From NCBI GenBank assembly GCA_013140455.1, contig JABFSU010000032.1, forward strand, positions 1 to 64,000: a stretch of DNA of 64,000 bases. Direction: 5' to 3'. The notes beneath the pieces are model-generated. The model was not told the origin of the DNA, ran no database searches, and saw nothing but the letters and a program-made list of their open reading frames with translations. The position numbers and the translations under genes are program-made. Of the stretch, positions 55,629 to 64,000 are shown piece by piece; position 1 is the first letter of the stretch, and every line of letters starts with the position of its first letter. Source of the stretch: Nitrospira sp. (GTDB lineage: Bacteria; Nitrospirota; Nitrospiria; Nitrospirales; Nitrospiraceae).

Positions 55629-58064
55629 ATGGCAAAAGGGTACGATCATCACGCGCTGGAAGTGAAGTGGCAGGCCTATTGGGAAGAGCATCGCCCGTTT
55701 CGCGCCCTCCAGGACACGACCAAGCCGAAGTTTTATTGCCTCGATATGTTCCCGTATCCCTCCGGGTCCGGGCTTCACGTCGGGCATCTGGAAGGCTACA
55801 CGGCGACGGATATCGTTTCCCGCTACAAGCGCATGCGGGGCTTCAATGTTCTCCATCCGATGGGGTGGGATGCCTTCGGCCTGCCGGCCGAGCAGTATGC
55901 GGTGAAGACCGGCGTGCACCCGGCCCAAACAACCGCGCAAAACATCGCCACGTTTAAACGGCAGATGAAGCGGGTGGGGCTCTCTTACGATTGGGAACGG
56001 GAACTCAGTACGACCGACCCCGATTACTATCGCTGGACGCAGTGGATCTTTCTCCAACTCTATAAACGCGGGCTGGCGTATGTCGCCGAGGTGCCGGTCA
56101 ATTGGTGTCCGGCGCTCGGCACGGTGCTGGCAAACGAAGAAATTATCGACGGCAAGAGCGAGGTCGGCGGGTTCGACGTCATTCGCAAACCCATGCGTCA
56201 GTGGGTCTTGAAGATCACGGCCTATGCCGACCGGCTCCTGGAAGATTTGAAGCTGGTCGAGTGGCCTGCCAGTACGCTCGAGATGCAAAAGAATTGGATC
56301 GGCCGGTCGATCGGCGCGGAAGTGGAGTTTACTCTGGCCGACACCCGCGGCACGATCCGCGTTTTTACCACCCGGCCCGATACGCTCTTCGGTGCGACCT
56401 ATATGGTGCTGGCGCCCGAGCATCCGCTGGTGGACGTGGTGACCAGCGCCTCCCAGAAGGCCGCTGTCGGGGCCTATCGCGATGCGGCCGCCAGAAAAAG
56501 CGATTTGCAGCGACAGGAACTGGACAAGGAAAAGACCGGCGTGTTCACGGGCGGCTACGCGATCAACCCGGTGAACGGCGAACGGTTGCCGGTCTGGCTG
56601 GCTGATTACGTCCTCATGAGCTACGGTACCGGCGCGATCATGGCGGTCCCGGCGCACGACGAGCGGGATTGGACCTTCGCCAAGACCTATCAGTTGCCTA
56701 TTTGCGAAGTGATTCAAGGCGGCCAGGTTCAGGAGGCACCCTTCGTGGCCACGGATCGTGGCACGGTCGTGAACTCGGCCATGCCGGACGGGTCTTTGTC
56801 ATTGAATGGCTTGAGACCGGCTGAGGCCATTCCGGCAATCACGGCTTGGCTCGAGCAACAGGGCAAGGGAAAGAAGGCGGTCAACTACAAGTTACGCGAC
56901 TGGCTCTTTGCCCGACAGCGCTATTGGGGAGAGCCGTTCCCGATTGTATGGGTGGATGGGGAGTCACACCCGTTGCCCGAGGAACAGCTCCCGTTGATCT
57001 TGCCGGAGACCAGCAATTTCAAGCCGTCAGGCAGCGGAGAAAGTCCGCTCGCAAATCTGGAAGAGTGGCTGGTGACGACTGATCCCGCCACAGGGCGTCA
57101 GGCCCGGCGCGAAACGAATACTATGCCGCAGTGGGCCGGCTCCTGCTGGTACTATCTCCGCTTCGCCGATCCAAAGAATGCGAAGCAGCTGGTGGACCCG
57201 GCGATGGAGCACTATTGGCTGCCGGTCGATCTCTACGTCGGCGGCAGTGAACATGCGGTGTTGCACCTCCTCTATTCACGCTTTTGGCACAAGGTACTGT
57301 TCGACATTGGAGCGGTGAGCACGCCGGAACCGTTTAAGAAGCTTGTGCATCAAGGCATTGTATTGGGCGAGGACAATCAGAAGATGTCCAAGTCCCGGGG
57401 GAATGTCGTAAACCCTGACGATATGATAGACCAGTTCGGTGCCGATGCGGTGCGGCTCTACGAAATGTTTATGGGGCCGCTGGAGGCGATGAAGCCCTGG
57501 AGTTCCCGCGGGGTCGAGGGCGTCACGCGATTTTTGGAGCGAGTCTGGCGGTTGATGGCGACGGAGGAGGGCGGGCTGTCCCCTGCCGTGCTCTCGGCTG
57601 CGCCCGGCCTTGAGCAGCAACGGTTGTTGCACCAGACCATCAAAAAGGTCTCCGAAGATATCGACGAACTCCGCTTCAACACCGCCATCGCACAAATGAT
57701 GGTGTTCACCAATGAGATGACCAAGGCCGACCAACGCTCACGGGCCTTGCTCGAACCGTTTGTCTTGCTGCTCTCGCCCTTTGCGCCGCATGTGGCGGAG
57801 GAACTCTGGGCTATTCTCGGCCATGCGCCGAGCGTGTCTCAGCAACCCTGGCCGCAGTTTGACCCGGCGTTGACCGTCAGTGATCGGCTTACCATTCCGG
57901 TTCAGGTCAACGGCAAGCTTCGCGGGAAGATCGAGGTGGCAGCGGACACCGCACGTGACGTCGTAGAGCGAGCAGCCCGTGAGATTGTGGGGGAGTGGCT
58001 GCAAGGCGGTGAGCCGAAGAAAGTGATTTACGTCGAGAAGAAACTCGTGAATTTCGTCATATGA
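55629..58064 (+). CDS. leuS: Leucyl-tRNA synthetase
   Basis: 811 residues, the bacterial LeuRS size. HIGH motif as HVGH in [14 protein letters not shown], editing (CP1) domain with [25 protein letters not shown] in [10 protein letters not shown] and the C-terminal anticodon-binding domain. It charges tRNA-Leu in the cytoplasm. Its stop overlaps the lptE ATG by 4 bases, the start of a leuS-lptE-holA operon. Confidence 0.98.
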   Translation: MAKGYDHHALEVKWQAYWEEHRPFRALQDTTKPKFYCLDMFPYPSGSGLHVGHLEGYTATDIVSRYKRMRGFNVLHPMGWDAFGLPAEQYAVKTGVHPAQTTAQNIATFKRQMKRVGLSYDWERELSTTDPDYYRWTQWIFLQLYKRGLAYVAEVPVNWCPALGTVLANEEIIDGKSEVGGFDVIRKPMRQWVLKITAYADRLLEDLKLVEWPASTLEMQKNWIGRSIGAEVEFTLADTRGTIRVFTTRPDTLFGATYMVLAPEHPLVDVVTSASQKAAVGAYRDAAARKSDLQRQELDKEKTGVFTGGYAINPVNGERLPVWLADYVLMSYGTGAIMAVPAHDERDWTFAKTYQLPICEVIQGGQVQEAPFVATDRGTVVNSAMPDGSLSLNGLRPAEAIPAITAWLEQQGKGKKAVNYKLRDWLFARQRYWGEPFPIVWVDGESHPLPEEQLPLILPETSNFKPSGSGESPLANLEEWLVTTDPATGRQARRETNTMPQWAGSCWYYLRFADPKNAKQLVDPAMEHYWLPVDLYVGGSEHAVLHLLYSRFWHKVLFDIGAVSTPEPFKKLVHQGIVLGEDNQKMSKSRGNVVNPDDMIDQFGADAVRLYEMFMGPLEAMKPWSSRGVEGVTRFLERVWRLMATEEGGLSPAVLSAAPGLEQQRLLHQTIKKVSEDIDELRFNTAIAQMMVFTNEMTKADQRSRALLEPFVLLLSPFAPHVAEELWAILGHAPSVSQQPWPQFDPALTVSDRLTIPVQVNGKLRGKIEVAADTARDVVERAAREIVGEWLQGGEPKKVIYVEKKLVNFVI

Positions 58065-58714
58065 CGCAAGCCCGAAACATCGCATGGTGGGGCGCCCCGC
58101 TGGTATCGGCAGCCTGTTTCCTGCTATTGGCAGGGTGCGGGTATCAGTTCCGTGTGGAGGGAGCCGGACCGACAATCGGGGGAACGCGTGCTCAGGCATC
58201 GGATCAGCCGACCTCGCGGCTGGTCATTCGCACGCTGGAGAATAAGAGTTTCGAGCCGAATCTGGAGACCCGCTATACGAACTATCTACGACGGGAATTT
58301 TCCTCAGGGAGCGGCGCGCAGGTCGTTCCGGATTCCGAGGCGGCTGATCTTGTATTGACAGGGCAAATCCTGTCAGTGGAGGTGCCGACCTTAAGCTTCA
58401 GTCTGACGCCGACTCCTGGGAGTCAGACGGGATCGGCTACGACGTTGGAGAGCCGGGCCGAAGTGACGGTCGTTGTGAAAATCGAGGAAACGCGAACGAA
58501 AAAGCTGATCTGGACGCAGGTCGCCAAGGGCTCATCCGAGTTCTATATTACTCCCGATCTGCAATTTAACCGTGTCTTGCAAACTCGCGCGTTGGAGCAG
58601 GCCGGCCGGTTTGTGGCAGAAGATCTTGCCTCACGGTTTCTTCTGCATCTGGAGGCCGGCGGGGTGACAAAGCCTGCGGCTGAGGCCTCCTCCACAGTGC
58701 CAGCCGCCAAGTAG
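58061..58714 (+). CDS. lptE: LPS-assembly lipoprotein LptE
   Basis: 217 residues with a signal peptide and lipobox ([10 protein letters not shown]) followed by the LptE-type pattern [28 protein letters not shown] and a long helix near the end. LptE plugs the LptD outer-membrane barrel that inserts LPS. The leuS-lptE-holA order is common in Gram-negative bacteria, which supports the call. Confidence 0.88.
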   Translation: MTQARNIAWWGAPLVSAACFLLLAGCGYQFRVEGAGPTIGGTRAQASDQPTSRLVIRTLENKSFEPNLETRYTNYLRREFSSGSGAQVVPDSEAADLVLTGQILSVEVPTLSFSLTPTPGSQTGSATTLESRAEVTVVVKIEETRTKKLIWTQVAKGSSEFYITPDLQFNRVLQTRALEQAGRFVAEDLASRFLLHLEAGGVTKPAAEASSTVPAAK

Positions 58715-58732
58715 ATTATTTTCGAGGACGTC

Positions 58733-59842
58733 ATGGGAACCGCGCTTAATCCATTGCAACTTCAGGCTGCGTTGCGGCAGCAGCCTCCTGCGCCCGTGTA
58801 TCTAGTGGCGGGGGAGGAGGATCTCCTGCGCGATGAAGCCGTGGCCACGCTCAAGGCCGTGCTGCTGGGAGAAGGCGGAGATTTTAATTTCGATGTGTTC
58901 TATGGCGATGAGGCGGCCGGGAGCGACATCCTGACCTGTGCGTTGGAAGTGCCGGTGTTTGCCGAATGTCGGGTAGTTTTTGTGAAAGGCGCTGAAAAAA
59001 TCTCTGCCCGTGAGGCCGAGGTCCTGCTGCCGTACCTTGCCGCTCCGGTGCAGGCAACCACCGTGATTTTTGTCAGCACCAAATTGGACGGGCGGCTGAA
59101 GTTTTCTCAGGCGCTCGCGCGGGCCGCTGTGACGGTCGACTGCTCGCCATTACGGGATATGCACTTAGGGCCGTGGATAAATCGGGATGCGCAACGCCTT
59201 GGATTGCGGTTGGACGAGAAGGCTGTAGAGGTACTCAAGGAAACGTCCGGAGGATCGTTGTACGCCGTCCGGCGGGAACTCGAAAAGCTCGCGTCCTATA
59301 TCACGACCGACCGCGTAGCGACCGCTGCCGATGTCTATCAGCTGCGGGGAGTTGAACCCGGTGCGTCGGTGTTTGATCTCACGCTGGCGATCGCCGAGGG
59401 CCAACGTGGGCGAGTGCTGTCGATTCTTGCCAGAAATCTTGAGGCCGGCGAGGCGCCGCTGCGTATTCTCGGTTCCTTGGCTTGGCAATATCGCCGGATC
59501 TGGAAAATGAAAGAATTGCTTCGTGAAGGGGGGCGTGAGGGGGAGGCCGCGAGGACCTTGCGCATGGATCCGGTACAGGTCAGGACGTTCCTGGGCCGTC
59601 TGTCAGATGGGCATGTGCGGGATGCGCTACGATGGTTTTGGGAAGCCGACGGGCAACTCAAAGGAGGCAGCAGCGGCCAGCCCAAGATGACCATGGAGGG
59701 GGTATTGTTGCGGCTCTGCCAATCGGTGCAGCGCGCACAGCCCGACGCACCGCGCCGCCCACCGGCCCCGACAGGGCGGGGCGCGGCGCGAGTGGTTTCG
59801 AATGTCAGAACGATTACGAGCGGGAACCGGACAGGCCGTTGA
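58733..59842 (+). CDS. holA: DNA polymerase III delta subunit
   Basis: 369 residues. N-terminal AAA+-like domain starting YLVAGEEDLLRDEAV with VVFVKGAEKISAREAEVLLPYL, then KELEK-type region (SGGSLYAVRRELEKLASY) and the C-terminal collar domain (RILGSLAWQYRRIWKMKELL). HolA opens the beta clamp within the clamp loader. The last 29 bp overlap the convergent rpsT gene. Confidence 0.93.
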   Translation: MGTALNPLQLQAALRQQPPAPVYLVAGEEDLLRDEAVATLKAVLLGEGGDFNFDVFYGDEAAGSDILTCALEVPVFAECRVVFVKGAEKISAREAEVLLPYLAAPVQATTVIFVSTKLDGRLKFSQALARAAVTVDCSPLRDMHLGPWINRDAQRLGLRLDEKAVEVLKETSGGSLYAVRRELEKLASYITTDRVATAADVYQLRGVEPGASVFDLTLAIAEGQRGRVLSILARNLEAGEAPLRILGSLAWQYRRIWKMKELLREGGREGEAARTLRMDPVQVRTFLGRLSDGHVRDALRWFWEADGQLKGGSSGQPKMTMEGVLLRLCQSVQRAQPDAPRRPPAPTGRGAARVVSNVRTITSGNRTGR

Positions 59843-60092
59843 CGTGTTGGGTCAAGCGGGAGATACGGCGGGACGCGGTGTTGGGCTTCAGGGCTCCCTT
59901 GGTCACGGCTTTGCTGAGGGCCGAGGTGGCCGCGCGCAAGGCAGTCTTGGCGTCATCCGTCTTCTTGTCGGCCACGGCCGATTGCACCTTCTTGACCAGA
60001 GTCTTGACCGCGCTCAATGTGGCTTTGTTCCGATCACGGCGGCGTTCGGCCTGACGGGCACTGCGAAGGGTGGACTTGTGGATCACAGGCAT
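59814..60092 (-). CDS. rpsT: 30S ribosomal protein S20
   Basis: 92 residues, basic, with the S20 pattern MPVIHKSTLRSARQAERRRDRNKATLSAVKTLVKKV and a C-terminal TASRRISRLTQHVNG. It binds 16S rRNA in early 30S assembly. GGAGG lies about 8 bases before the ATG. Its 3' end runs 29 bp into holA. Confidence 0.95.
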   Translation of the reverse strand: MPVIHKSTLRSARQAERRRDRNKATLSAVKTLVKKVQSAVADKKTDDAKTALRAATSALSKAVTKGALKPNTASRRISRLTQHVNGLSGSRS

Positions 60093-60120
60093 TGTCTATT
60101 CCTCCAAAAAAAGAGCAAAC

Positions 60121-60150
60121 TATGTAACATAGGGGACAGTGAGCCGTCAA
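60121..60150 (-). promoter_or_regulatory. Possible rpsT promoter
   Basis: Minus-strand -35 TTGACG (60150-60145), 18 bp spacer, weak -10 TACATA (60126-60121). Predicted leader about 22 bases with GGAGG. Confidence 0.35.
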
Positions 60151-60180
60151 CAATCGGCCGACCCCTTCAAAAGGAATCCT

Positions 60181-60894
60181 ATGGCCAAGATCATTGCGCG
60201 TGACCGTTTGATATTCGCTCTCGACGTTCCGTCGGTCGTCGAAGCCGAGCGCCTGCTGGATCGGCTCCAGGGGCATATCTCCTTCGTGAAGGTCGGACTG
60301 GAGCTCTATACCGCCGCCGGGCCGGACATGATTAAGCGGGTACTTGATCGAAAGATGCGGGTGTTTCTCGACCTGAAGTTTCTCGATATCGAAGAAACCG
60401 TTCGCCGGGCGACCGCCAAGGTTGCCGCCATGGGCGTCGACTTTCTCACGATCCATGCCAATCGCAAGGCTCTGGCGGCGGCGGTGCAGGGGCGTGAAGG
60501 GTCGGCCTTGAAATTGCTGGCGGTCACCGTGCTGACGAATTTCGACAGCCACGATCTCCGCGATATGGGGATTCAGCGGAGCGTGCAGGATCTTGTGACG
60601 GCGCGCGCGCTGTTAGCCTCAGAGGTTGGCTGTGACGGGGTCGTCGCGTCCGGAGAAGAGCCGGCAGCCATCCGGCAGAAGGTCGGGCCCCGGTTTCTGA
60701 TCGTCACGCCCGGGGTGCGTCCGGCAGGAAAGGGCGTGGACGACCATGCCCGGGCGACGACGCCGACCCAGACGATCGCAGCCGGGGCCGATTATCTCGT
60801 GATCGGGCGGCCGATCCGGGATGCCGTCGATCCGGTGGCCACGGTGACCGAGATTGTGAACGAGATGCAAACGGCGTTCGATGCCCGCCCGTAG
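60181..60894 (+). CDS. pyrF: Orotidine 5'-phosphate decarboxylase
   Basis: 237 residues from the ATG at 60181 (AAGGA upstream). LIFALDVPS, the catalytic DLKFLDIEET (Asp/Lys) and late VTPGVRP and YLVIGRPIRDA are diagnostic. It makes UMP in pyrimidine synthesis. Divergent from rpsT. Confidence 0.96.
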   Translation: MAKIIARDRLIFALDVPSVVEAERLLDRLQGHISFVKVGLELYTAAGPDMIKRVLDRKMRVFLDLKFLDIEETVRRATAKVAAMGVDFLTIHANRKALAAAVQGREGSALKLLAVTVLTNFDSHDLRDMGIQRSVQDLVTARALLASEVGCDGVVASGEEPAAIRQKVGPRFLIVTPGVRPAGKGVDDHARATTPTQTIAAGADYLVIGRPIRDAVDPVATVTEIVNEMQTAFDARP

Positions 60895-60910
60895 TCCTGG
60901 CCGGGTCGAG

Positions 60911-60940
60911 TTGCGGCCTGTCCCCGCTCTTTGCTAAGAT
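60911..60940 (+). promoter_or_regulatory. tRNA-His promoter
   Basis: -35 TTGCGG (60911-60916), 18 bp spacer, -10 TAAGAT (60935-60940) preceded by TGC. Predicted start near 60947, 30 bases before the tRNA. Confidence 0.48.
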
Positions 60941-60976
60941 CCCTCCGCGACGTGCGAGAAGTCATTCTTTCCAGAT

Positions 60977-61054
60977 GGTGGGTGTAGCTCAGTTGGTTAG
61001 AGCGCTGGATTGTGGATCCGGAGGTCGCGGGTTCGAAACCCGTCACTCACCCCA
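60977..61054 (+). tRNA. tRNA-His (GTG anticodon)
   Basis: Full cloverleaf: acceptor GTGGGTG (60978-60984) pairs with CACTCAC (61044-61050), one G-T pair; D arm GCTC/GAGC; anticodon stem CTGGA/TCCGG with anticodon GTG at 61012-61014; T arm with TTCGAAA. An extra G-1 at 60977 faces C73, the histidine identity feature, and CCA is encoded at 61052-61054. Confidence 0.96.
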
Positions 61055-61535
61055 TCTCCCTCATTCGCGTAAGTTGATGCTCAAAGGTCTGGTCTCCCAA
61101 TAAAGCCTTTGACGTCATTGTTTTATGCAGGCGAACCACTTTTATAGCTCTTCTAAGTTTTCTATTGTCTCCCGCCGTTCACCCCTTCTCCTGACACAAT
61201 TTCAGCACAGCTAAGTTTCTGAAAACGAGGTCCCCAGTCTTCGATTCCGTGTTGTAGCCTCGCCTACGACTTCTCCTTGAAGGAAGCTAATTTCTATCCG
61301 GTATACGTCTCAGTTTTGTAGAACGCTTCAAGCTGATACATAGAGATAAAATCGGAAAAATAGGACTGGTGCCCCTCGCCAACTTCGACGCTCCCGGAAA
61401 CCTTGATACTTTCCCATTAGCACGTAGGCCGGTTTCACCCCGAAGCCCTTTCTGTGTGCAATGTATGTATTTCTCTAGGCGTCTCTTGCGCCATTTTCAG
61501 TGCCGCCCTACAATACGCCTTCCTGCGAGGCCCCT
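61055..61535. other. Gene-poor, lower-GC stretch after tRNA-His
   Basis: About 480 bp with visibly lower GC than the flanks and only short open frames lacking ribosome sites. No direct repeat of the tRNA 3' end, integrase or hairpin of note was found. The promoter at 61486-61514 lies at its right end. Confidence 0.55.
61486..61514 (+). promoter_or_regulatory. Promoter of the PilZ-like gene
   Basis: -35 TTGCGC (61486-61491), 17 bp spacer, -10 TACAAT (61509-61514). Predicted start near 61521, so the ATG at 61536 rather than the one at 61500 begins the protein. Confidence 0.48.
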
Positions 61536-61865
61536 ATGCCTTTCTCGATTCGCCCCTACCGTCGGTCCCCTGTGCAATGCTTCGTCACAGACAACGCCGG
61601 TCCTTTCGAAGGCCAGGGCATCGTCTGGAATCTATCATTGAGCGGATTGCGTCTTTCTGGCGATCTCCCTATACGACATACGACCTGGGGAATCGCTTTC
61701 CCTGAGCCATACCTCCTGACGGAGACTGAGAATAAGATCATTGACGATAAACTCGCGTTGCTCAATCAGAACGGCCTGACTTCACATCAGTCGTTGAACT
61801 TGCTGGAGCGGCTGGGAAGGATCATTGAAATGGGACAGCGGCTGGCGAAGGGGACGACGCACTAA
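61536..61865 (+). CDS. Short PilZ-like protein, possibly with an internally shortened domain
   Basis: 109 residues. RRSPVQCFVTDNAGPFEGQGIVWNLSLSGLRLSG matches the first half of a PilZ domain (Arg-rich start, then the NLSLSGLRL equivalent of D/NxSxxG). The middle beta strands seem missing: WGIAFPEP, which resembles the domain's last strand, follows almost directly. A helical C-terminus (NLLERLGRIIEMGQRLAKG) is extra. If it still binds cyclic di-GMP is doubtful. Confidence 0.55.
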   Translation: MPFSIRPYRRSPVQCFVTDNAGPFEGQGIVWNLSLSGLRLSGDLPIRHTTWGIAFPEPYLLTETENKIIDDKLALLNQNGLTSHQSLNLLERLGRIIEMGQRLAKGTTH

Positions 61866-61878
61866 CAAGGAGGTTCCT

Positions 61879-62211
61879 ATGGGATCAACGTTTGTCAGAT
61901 GGACACTCCGTGGAGGGCTGGGAAGTGTGCTCTTGTTTGCGTCATGGCCTGGACTCATGCTGGCCAGCGGCATGTTCCCCGGAACGGCGATTGCGAAGAT
62001 GAACCCGCCGAAGACCAAACTCGAATCCTCCAGCAGACTTCCGGCGGGCACCGACTGTTCTCGTAGCGCTGGGAATTGGAGATGCTCAGCTAAAGACGGC
62101 AGCCTCTGGACTTGCAGCAGCAACTCCGATGGCAGCATCAACACGGAGAACTGTGCGTGTCTGTCGGGGTGCAAAAAGCCCCAGCCCACACCGACACCTG
62201 CGCCCAGGTGA
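61879..62211 (+). CDS. Exported cysteine-rich small protein
   Basis: 110 residues with AAGGAGG before the ATG at 61879. A long signal or anchor segment (about 15-33) is followed by a Lys/Pro-rich part and a cysteine-rich C-terminus with six Cys between residues 60 and 98 (TDCSRS, WRCSAKD, WTCSS, ENCACLSGC) and a proline/threonine tail. Disulfides in the periplasm are likely. No family is recognised. Confidence 0.65.
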   Translation: MGSTFVRWTLRGGLGSVLLFASWPGLMLASGMFPGTAIAKMNPPKTKLESSSRLPAGTDCSRSAGNWRCSAKDGSLWTCSSNSDGSINTENCACLSGCKKPQPTPTPAPR

Positions 62212-62302
62212 CGTCCGTCGTGAACCTTTCCCCGCACGGCGTCGACAGACCGTACATGCTGTGTGCTTATGGTCGAGACTGAACTCTAACCTGGAGGCAG
62301 AC

Positions 62303-62542
62303 ATGAACACCCAGAAGCGAACGGTTGTTGCACTGCTGAGCGCGTTATTCATGACGGTTGGCGCCTTCGCGCCGGGCTACGCTGCGCAGACCAATCCGCC
62401 GCCTATGAAAGCACCAACCGGTGCGGACTGTCAAAGAATTGCCACAGCAGCAGCGGAGAAAGTAAAGGCGAATGGTGGGACCGCCCAACAGCAGCAAGCC
62501 GCGTATTCACAGGCAAAGATGAAGTGCCAGGGTAAGATGTAA
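62303..62542 (+). CDS. Small exported protein with two cysteines
   Basis: 79 residues from the ATG at 62303 (GGAGG upstream). Clear signal peptide (VVALLSALFMTVGAFAPGYA-A) and a mature peptide of about 50 residues, Ala/Gln/Lys-rich, with one Cys near the start (GADCQRI) and one at the end (MKCQGKM). Likely periplasmic; unknown function. Confidence 0.68.
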   Translation: MNTQKRTVVALLSALFMTVGAFAPGYAAQTNPPPMKAPTGADCQRIATAAAEKVKANGGTAQQQQAAYSQAKMKCQGKM

Positions 62543-62562
62543 CAGCGTCGCTCCAAGCGGGC

Positions 62563-62784
62563 GTGATCCTCTTCCTGCGTCGTCACGAGGATGGCAGAGT
62601 GAAGGACCTTGCAACCGCGTTCTGATTGAAGTTGCCGACGGTGGTTGAAGTCGTGAACAACATGGTGGACAAGCGTTGGGTTACCAAACGTGGCTCAGTC
62701 GAAGATCGCCGTGCCATGTGCCTGCGACTCAGTCGCAGGCACAAGACCTCGTTCGGAAGATCGAGGCTCAAGTTAGCGATGTGA
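62563..62784 (+). pseudogene. MarR-family regulator remnant
   Basis: In one frame, 62563-62784 reads a MarR winged-helix: ILFLRRHEDGRVKDLATAF, an in-frame TGA at 62623-62625, then LPTVVEVVNNMVDKRWVTKRGSVEDRRAMCLRLS. The last part is the MarR wing (DRR). The N-terminal dimerisation half is missing, since the frame abuts the upstream stop, and the C-terminus ends early after a perfect hairpin. It is a decayed gene. Confidence 0.7.
62718..62742. repeat. Perfect hairpin inside the MarR remnant
   Basis: GTGCCTGCGAC pairs with GTCGCAGGCAC around TCA, an 11 bp stem. It lies in the codons just after the conserved wing and near where homology to MarR ends, so it may mark an insertion or the break point. 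Confidence 0.5.
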
Positions 62785-62818
62785 GGAGCGATCTCACGCC
62801 AATGAAGGAGGCAGCATT

Positions 62819-62959
62819 ATGAGCTATCTGCTACGCTGCCGTCCTGTTCGCTCCAAAACACCCTCTAAGTGCTGGGAGGCGATTGGATCCAGAGTAAGAC
62901 GAAAATGTACCGGGAGTCTTTTCATACTCTCTAGACCTGACCCGACGTGCTTCAATTGA
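62819..62959 (+). CDS. Doubtful short ORF after the MarR remnant
   Basis: 46 residues with AAGGAGG before the ATG at 62819. The product is basic with four Cys, but shows no recognisable fold. The good ribosome site suggests it was once the start of a gene co-transcribed with the MarR gene that has since decayed. Confidence 0.25.
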   Translation: MSYLLRCRPVRSKTPSKCWEAIGSRVRRKCTGSLFILSRPDPTCFN

Positions 62960-62987
62960 AATGGGGCGGTCTATCCGTCCGTTTCTC

Positions 62988-63728
62988 TTATCCCTGGCGA
63001 GATACGTTCTGTTGTATCTTGGCCAGTATGGAGATGACCTGGGTGATTCGCTCGGCCGCTTTCGGCGGAGGCGTCCCAAAGTCCACTCCGAATTCAGACC
63101 CCTTCACCCATTGCACAGTGGCGCGATCAATGAGCAATGGCTCCGGATCTCCCGGCACAAACATGTGCAGGGTGAGGACCATCCCGACGGAGACCGGTGC
63201 ATTCCCCGTCATGGAACTCCCGCTCAGCGATAGGTCATTGATGATTCCTTCACCGGCAATTCCGGCCCCCTGGTACCGGACCGGCACCGATCGCTCGAAT
63301 CGTTGATGCTTCCGCGTGACAAGCTCGGCCATGCGGTCTTCGCTCTTTCCCGCCCCCGCGGGCTGACCGAGCACGCCTCGGATGGTCGCGATCAATGCAT
63401 CCGCCTTCACGGGCTTGTGGAGGAACGCCGCTGCTCCATATTCCCGCGCCTTCTGTTCTGCCACCCCGGGGTCTCGCGCCGTCACGACAATCACCGGAAT
63501 GGCCGAGAGCAACCGGTTATTCTTCAGCCGTTCGAGGACGACAAACCCGTCTCCCCCCGGCAGCCCCAGATCCAATAGAATGGCGTGAGGCTGGTGTTTT
63601 CGGGCCTCGCTCAGGGCCTGAATCCCGTCAGCCGCCCATATCGGTTGATAGCGATGAGTGAGGAGTATCGAGCTGAGTAACGTCCAGCTCTCGAGCGCAT
63701 CCTCGACGACGAGAATCTTTGCTTCCAC
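62988..63728 (-). CDS. Response regulator with PilZ output domain (REC-PilZ)
   Basis: 246 residues from a GTG at 63728, chosen because GGAGGG lies about 8 bases upstream; the frame is open to 63782. Receiver with Asp in AILLDLGLPGGDG and KP in LHKPVK, then a PilZ domain (RKHQRFERSVPVRY, NDLSLSGSSM, WVKGSEFGVDF). PilZ binds cyclic di-GMP, so this protein joins phosphorylation and cyclic di-GMP signals. No kinase is adjacent. Confidence 0.88.
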   Translation of the reverse strand: MEAKILVVEDALESWTLLSSILLTHRYQPIWAADGIQALSEARKHQPHAILLDLGLPGGDGFVVLERLKNNRLLSAIPVIVVTARDPGVAEQKAREYGAAAFLHKPVKADALIATIRGVLGQPAGAGKSEDRMAELVTRKHQRFERSVPVRYQGAGIAGEGIINDLSLSGSSMTGNAPVSVGMVLTLHMFVPGDPEPLLIDRATVQWVKGSEFGVDFGTPPPKAAERITQVISILAKIQQNVSRQG

Positions 63729-64000
63729 GCGAGCTCCCTCCTGCGAATCGGTTACTTCGTCATAACGGCGCGGAGAGACCACCCTTCACGCATTCATGGC
63801 AGCATGGTCCGTCGCGGCCTGTTGATTGCTGGATTGAACGGAGACGGACTAGGAAGAGGGCGGCGGTCGAGAAGTCAGTGACACGACGGCAAAGCTATTG
63901 GGAGGTGTGAGCGGAACTGAATCGATGGCAGGCCACCGATTCTCTGAGTGGGCCGACAGCAGGATGAGATTTGTGACGTGGTTGTCATGCGAGAGGAATG
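63729..64000. other. Window end, no gene seen
   Basis: 272 bp upstream of the REC-PilZ gene. Open frames here are shadows without ribosome sites. The promoter of the REC-PilZ gene should lie here, but no clear boxes were found. Confidence 0.45.

Noticed and set aside
61369-61705. Overlapping frames in the lower-GC stretch after tRNA-His
   Set aside because: They lack ribosome sites and run out of frame with the PilZ-like protein, which has a promoter and start.
62623-62625. In-frame TGA in the MarR frame as selenocysteine
   Set aside because: The position is not a redox site in MarR, and the gene is also truncated at both ends.

Overview
The window is chromosomal DNA from a GC-rich Gram-negative bacterium. 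LPS genes (rfaE2-type heptose adenylyltransferase, gmhA, lptE), heme synthesis through glutamate-1-semialdehyde (hemL), full-length KdpD, exported parvulins, PilZ and response-regulator proteins, and many lineage-restricted small genes together suggest Nitrospira (phylum Nitrospirota) or a close relative. That placement is an inference from protein character: no rRNA or nitrite oxidoreductase marker lies here. Coding density is high, many genes overlap by ATGA, and there is no CRISPR array, recognisable insertion sequence or prophage.

Layout. 0-6 kb (minus): two exported parvulin-type PPIases, mfd and rfaE2. 6-13 kb (plus): two adjacent, partly paralogous Cache/PAS sensors, a hybrid histidine kinase with two receivers and an HPt domain, and a sensor ending in an anti-sigma-type ATPase domain. 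12.8-16.6 kb (minus): SprT-like metallopeptidase, deoxyhypusine-synthase-like protein overlapping gmhA, and an SPFH/NfeD pair. 16.7-18.5 kb (plus): an orphan CARF-HEPN protein of the Cas02710 type, a YbgC thioesterase and a 37-residue membrane peptide. 18.6-24 kb: membrane protein, exported staphylococcal-type nuclease, hemL, then a secreted guanyl RNase + barstar + YidB operon. 24.3-31.4 kb (plus): an operon with exported protein, HAD phosphatase and an active/inactive M16 peptidase pair, then an XRE-metallo-beta-lactamase fusion and two membrane metalloproteases. 32.9-41.2 kb (plus): the kdp potassium system (extra peptide, kdpF, A, B, C, D, E). 41.2-45.4 kb (minus): lemA, DUF2207, dehydrogenase, lipoprotein operon. 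46-55 kb: M20 peptidase, receiver/zinc protein, TPR-like exported protein, ECF sigma/anti-sigma, duplicated-domain exported protein, der, nucleotidase and methyltransferase. 55.6-60.9 kb: leuS, lptE, holA, rpsT, pyrF. 61-64 kb: tRNA-His, then a gene-poor, lower-GC stretch with small exported proteins, a broken MarR gene and a REC-PilZ regulator.

Two results deserve most attention. First, the CARF-HEPN protein at 16741-17997 sits among housekeeping genes with no CRISPR nearby, and it has lost the HEPN arginine (Ala375) and altered the CARF signature (GATP in place of GGTK), which suggests a repurposed or regulatory CARF protein. Second, several genes have a good -35/17-18 bp/-10 promoter whose predicted start point falls within about 3-6 bases of the ATG (gmhA, CARF gene, hemL, zinc-ribbon protease, nucleotidase, ECF sigma), so leaderless or near-leaderless transcripts may be common in this organism.
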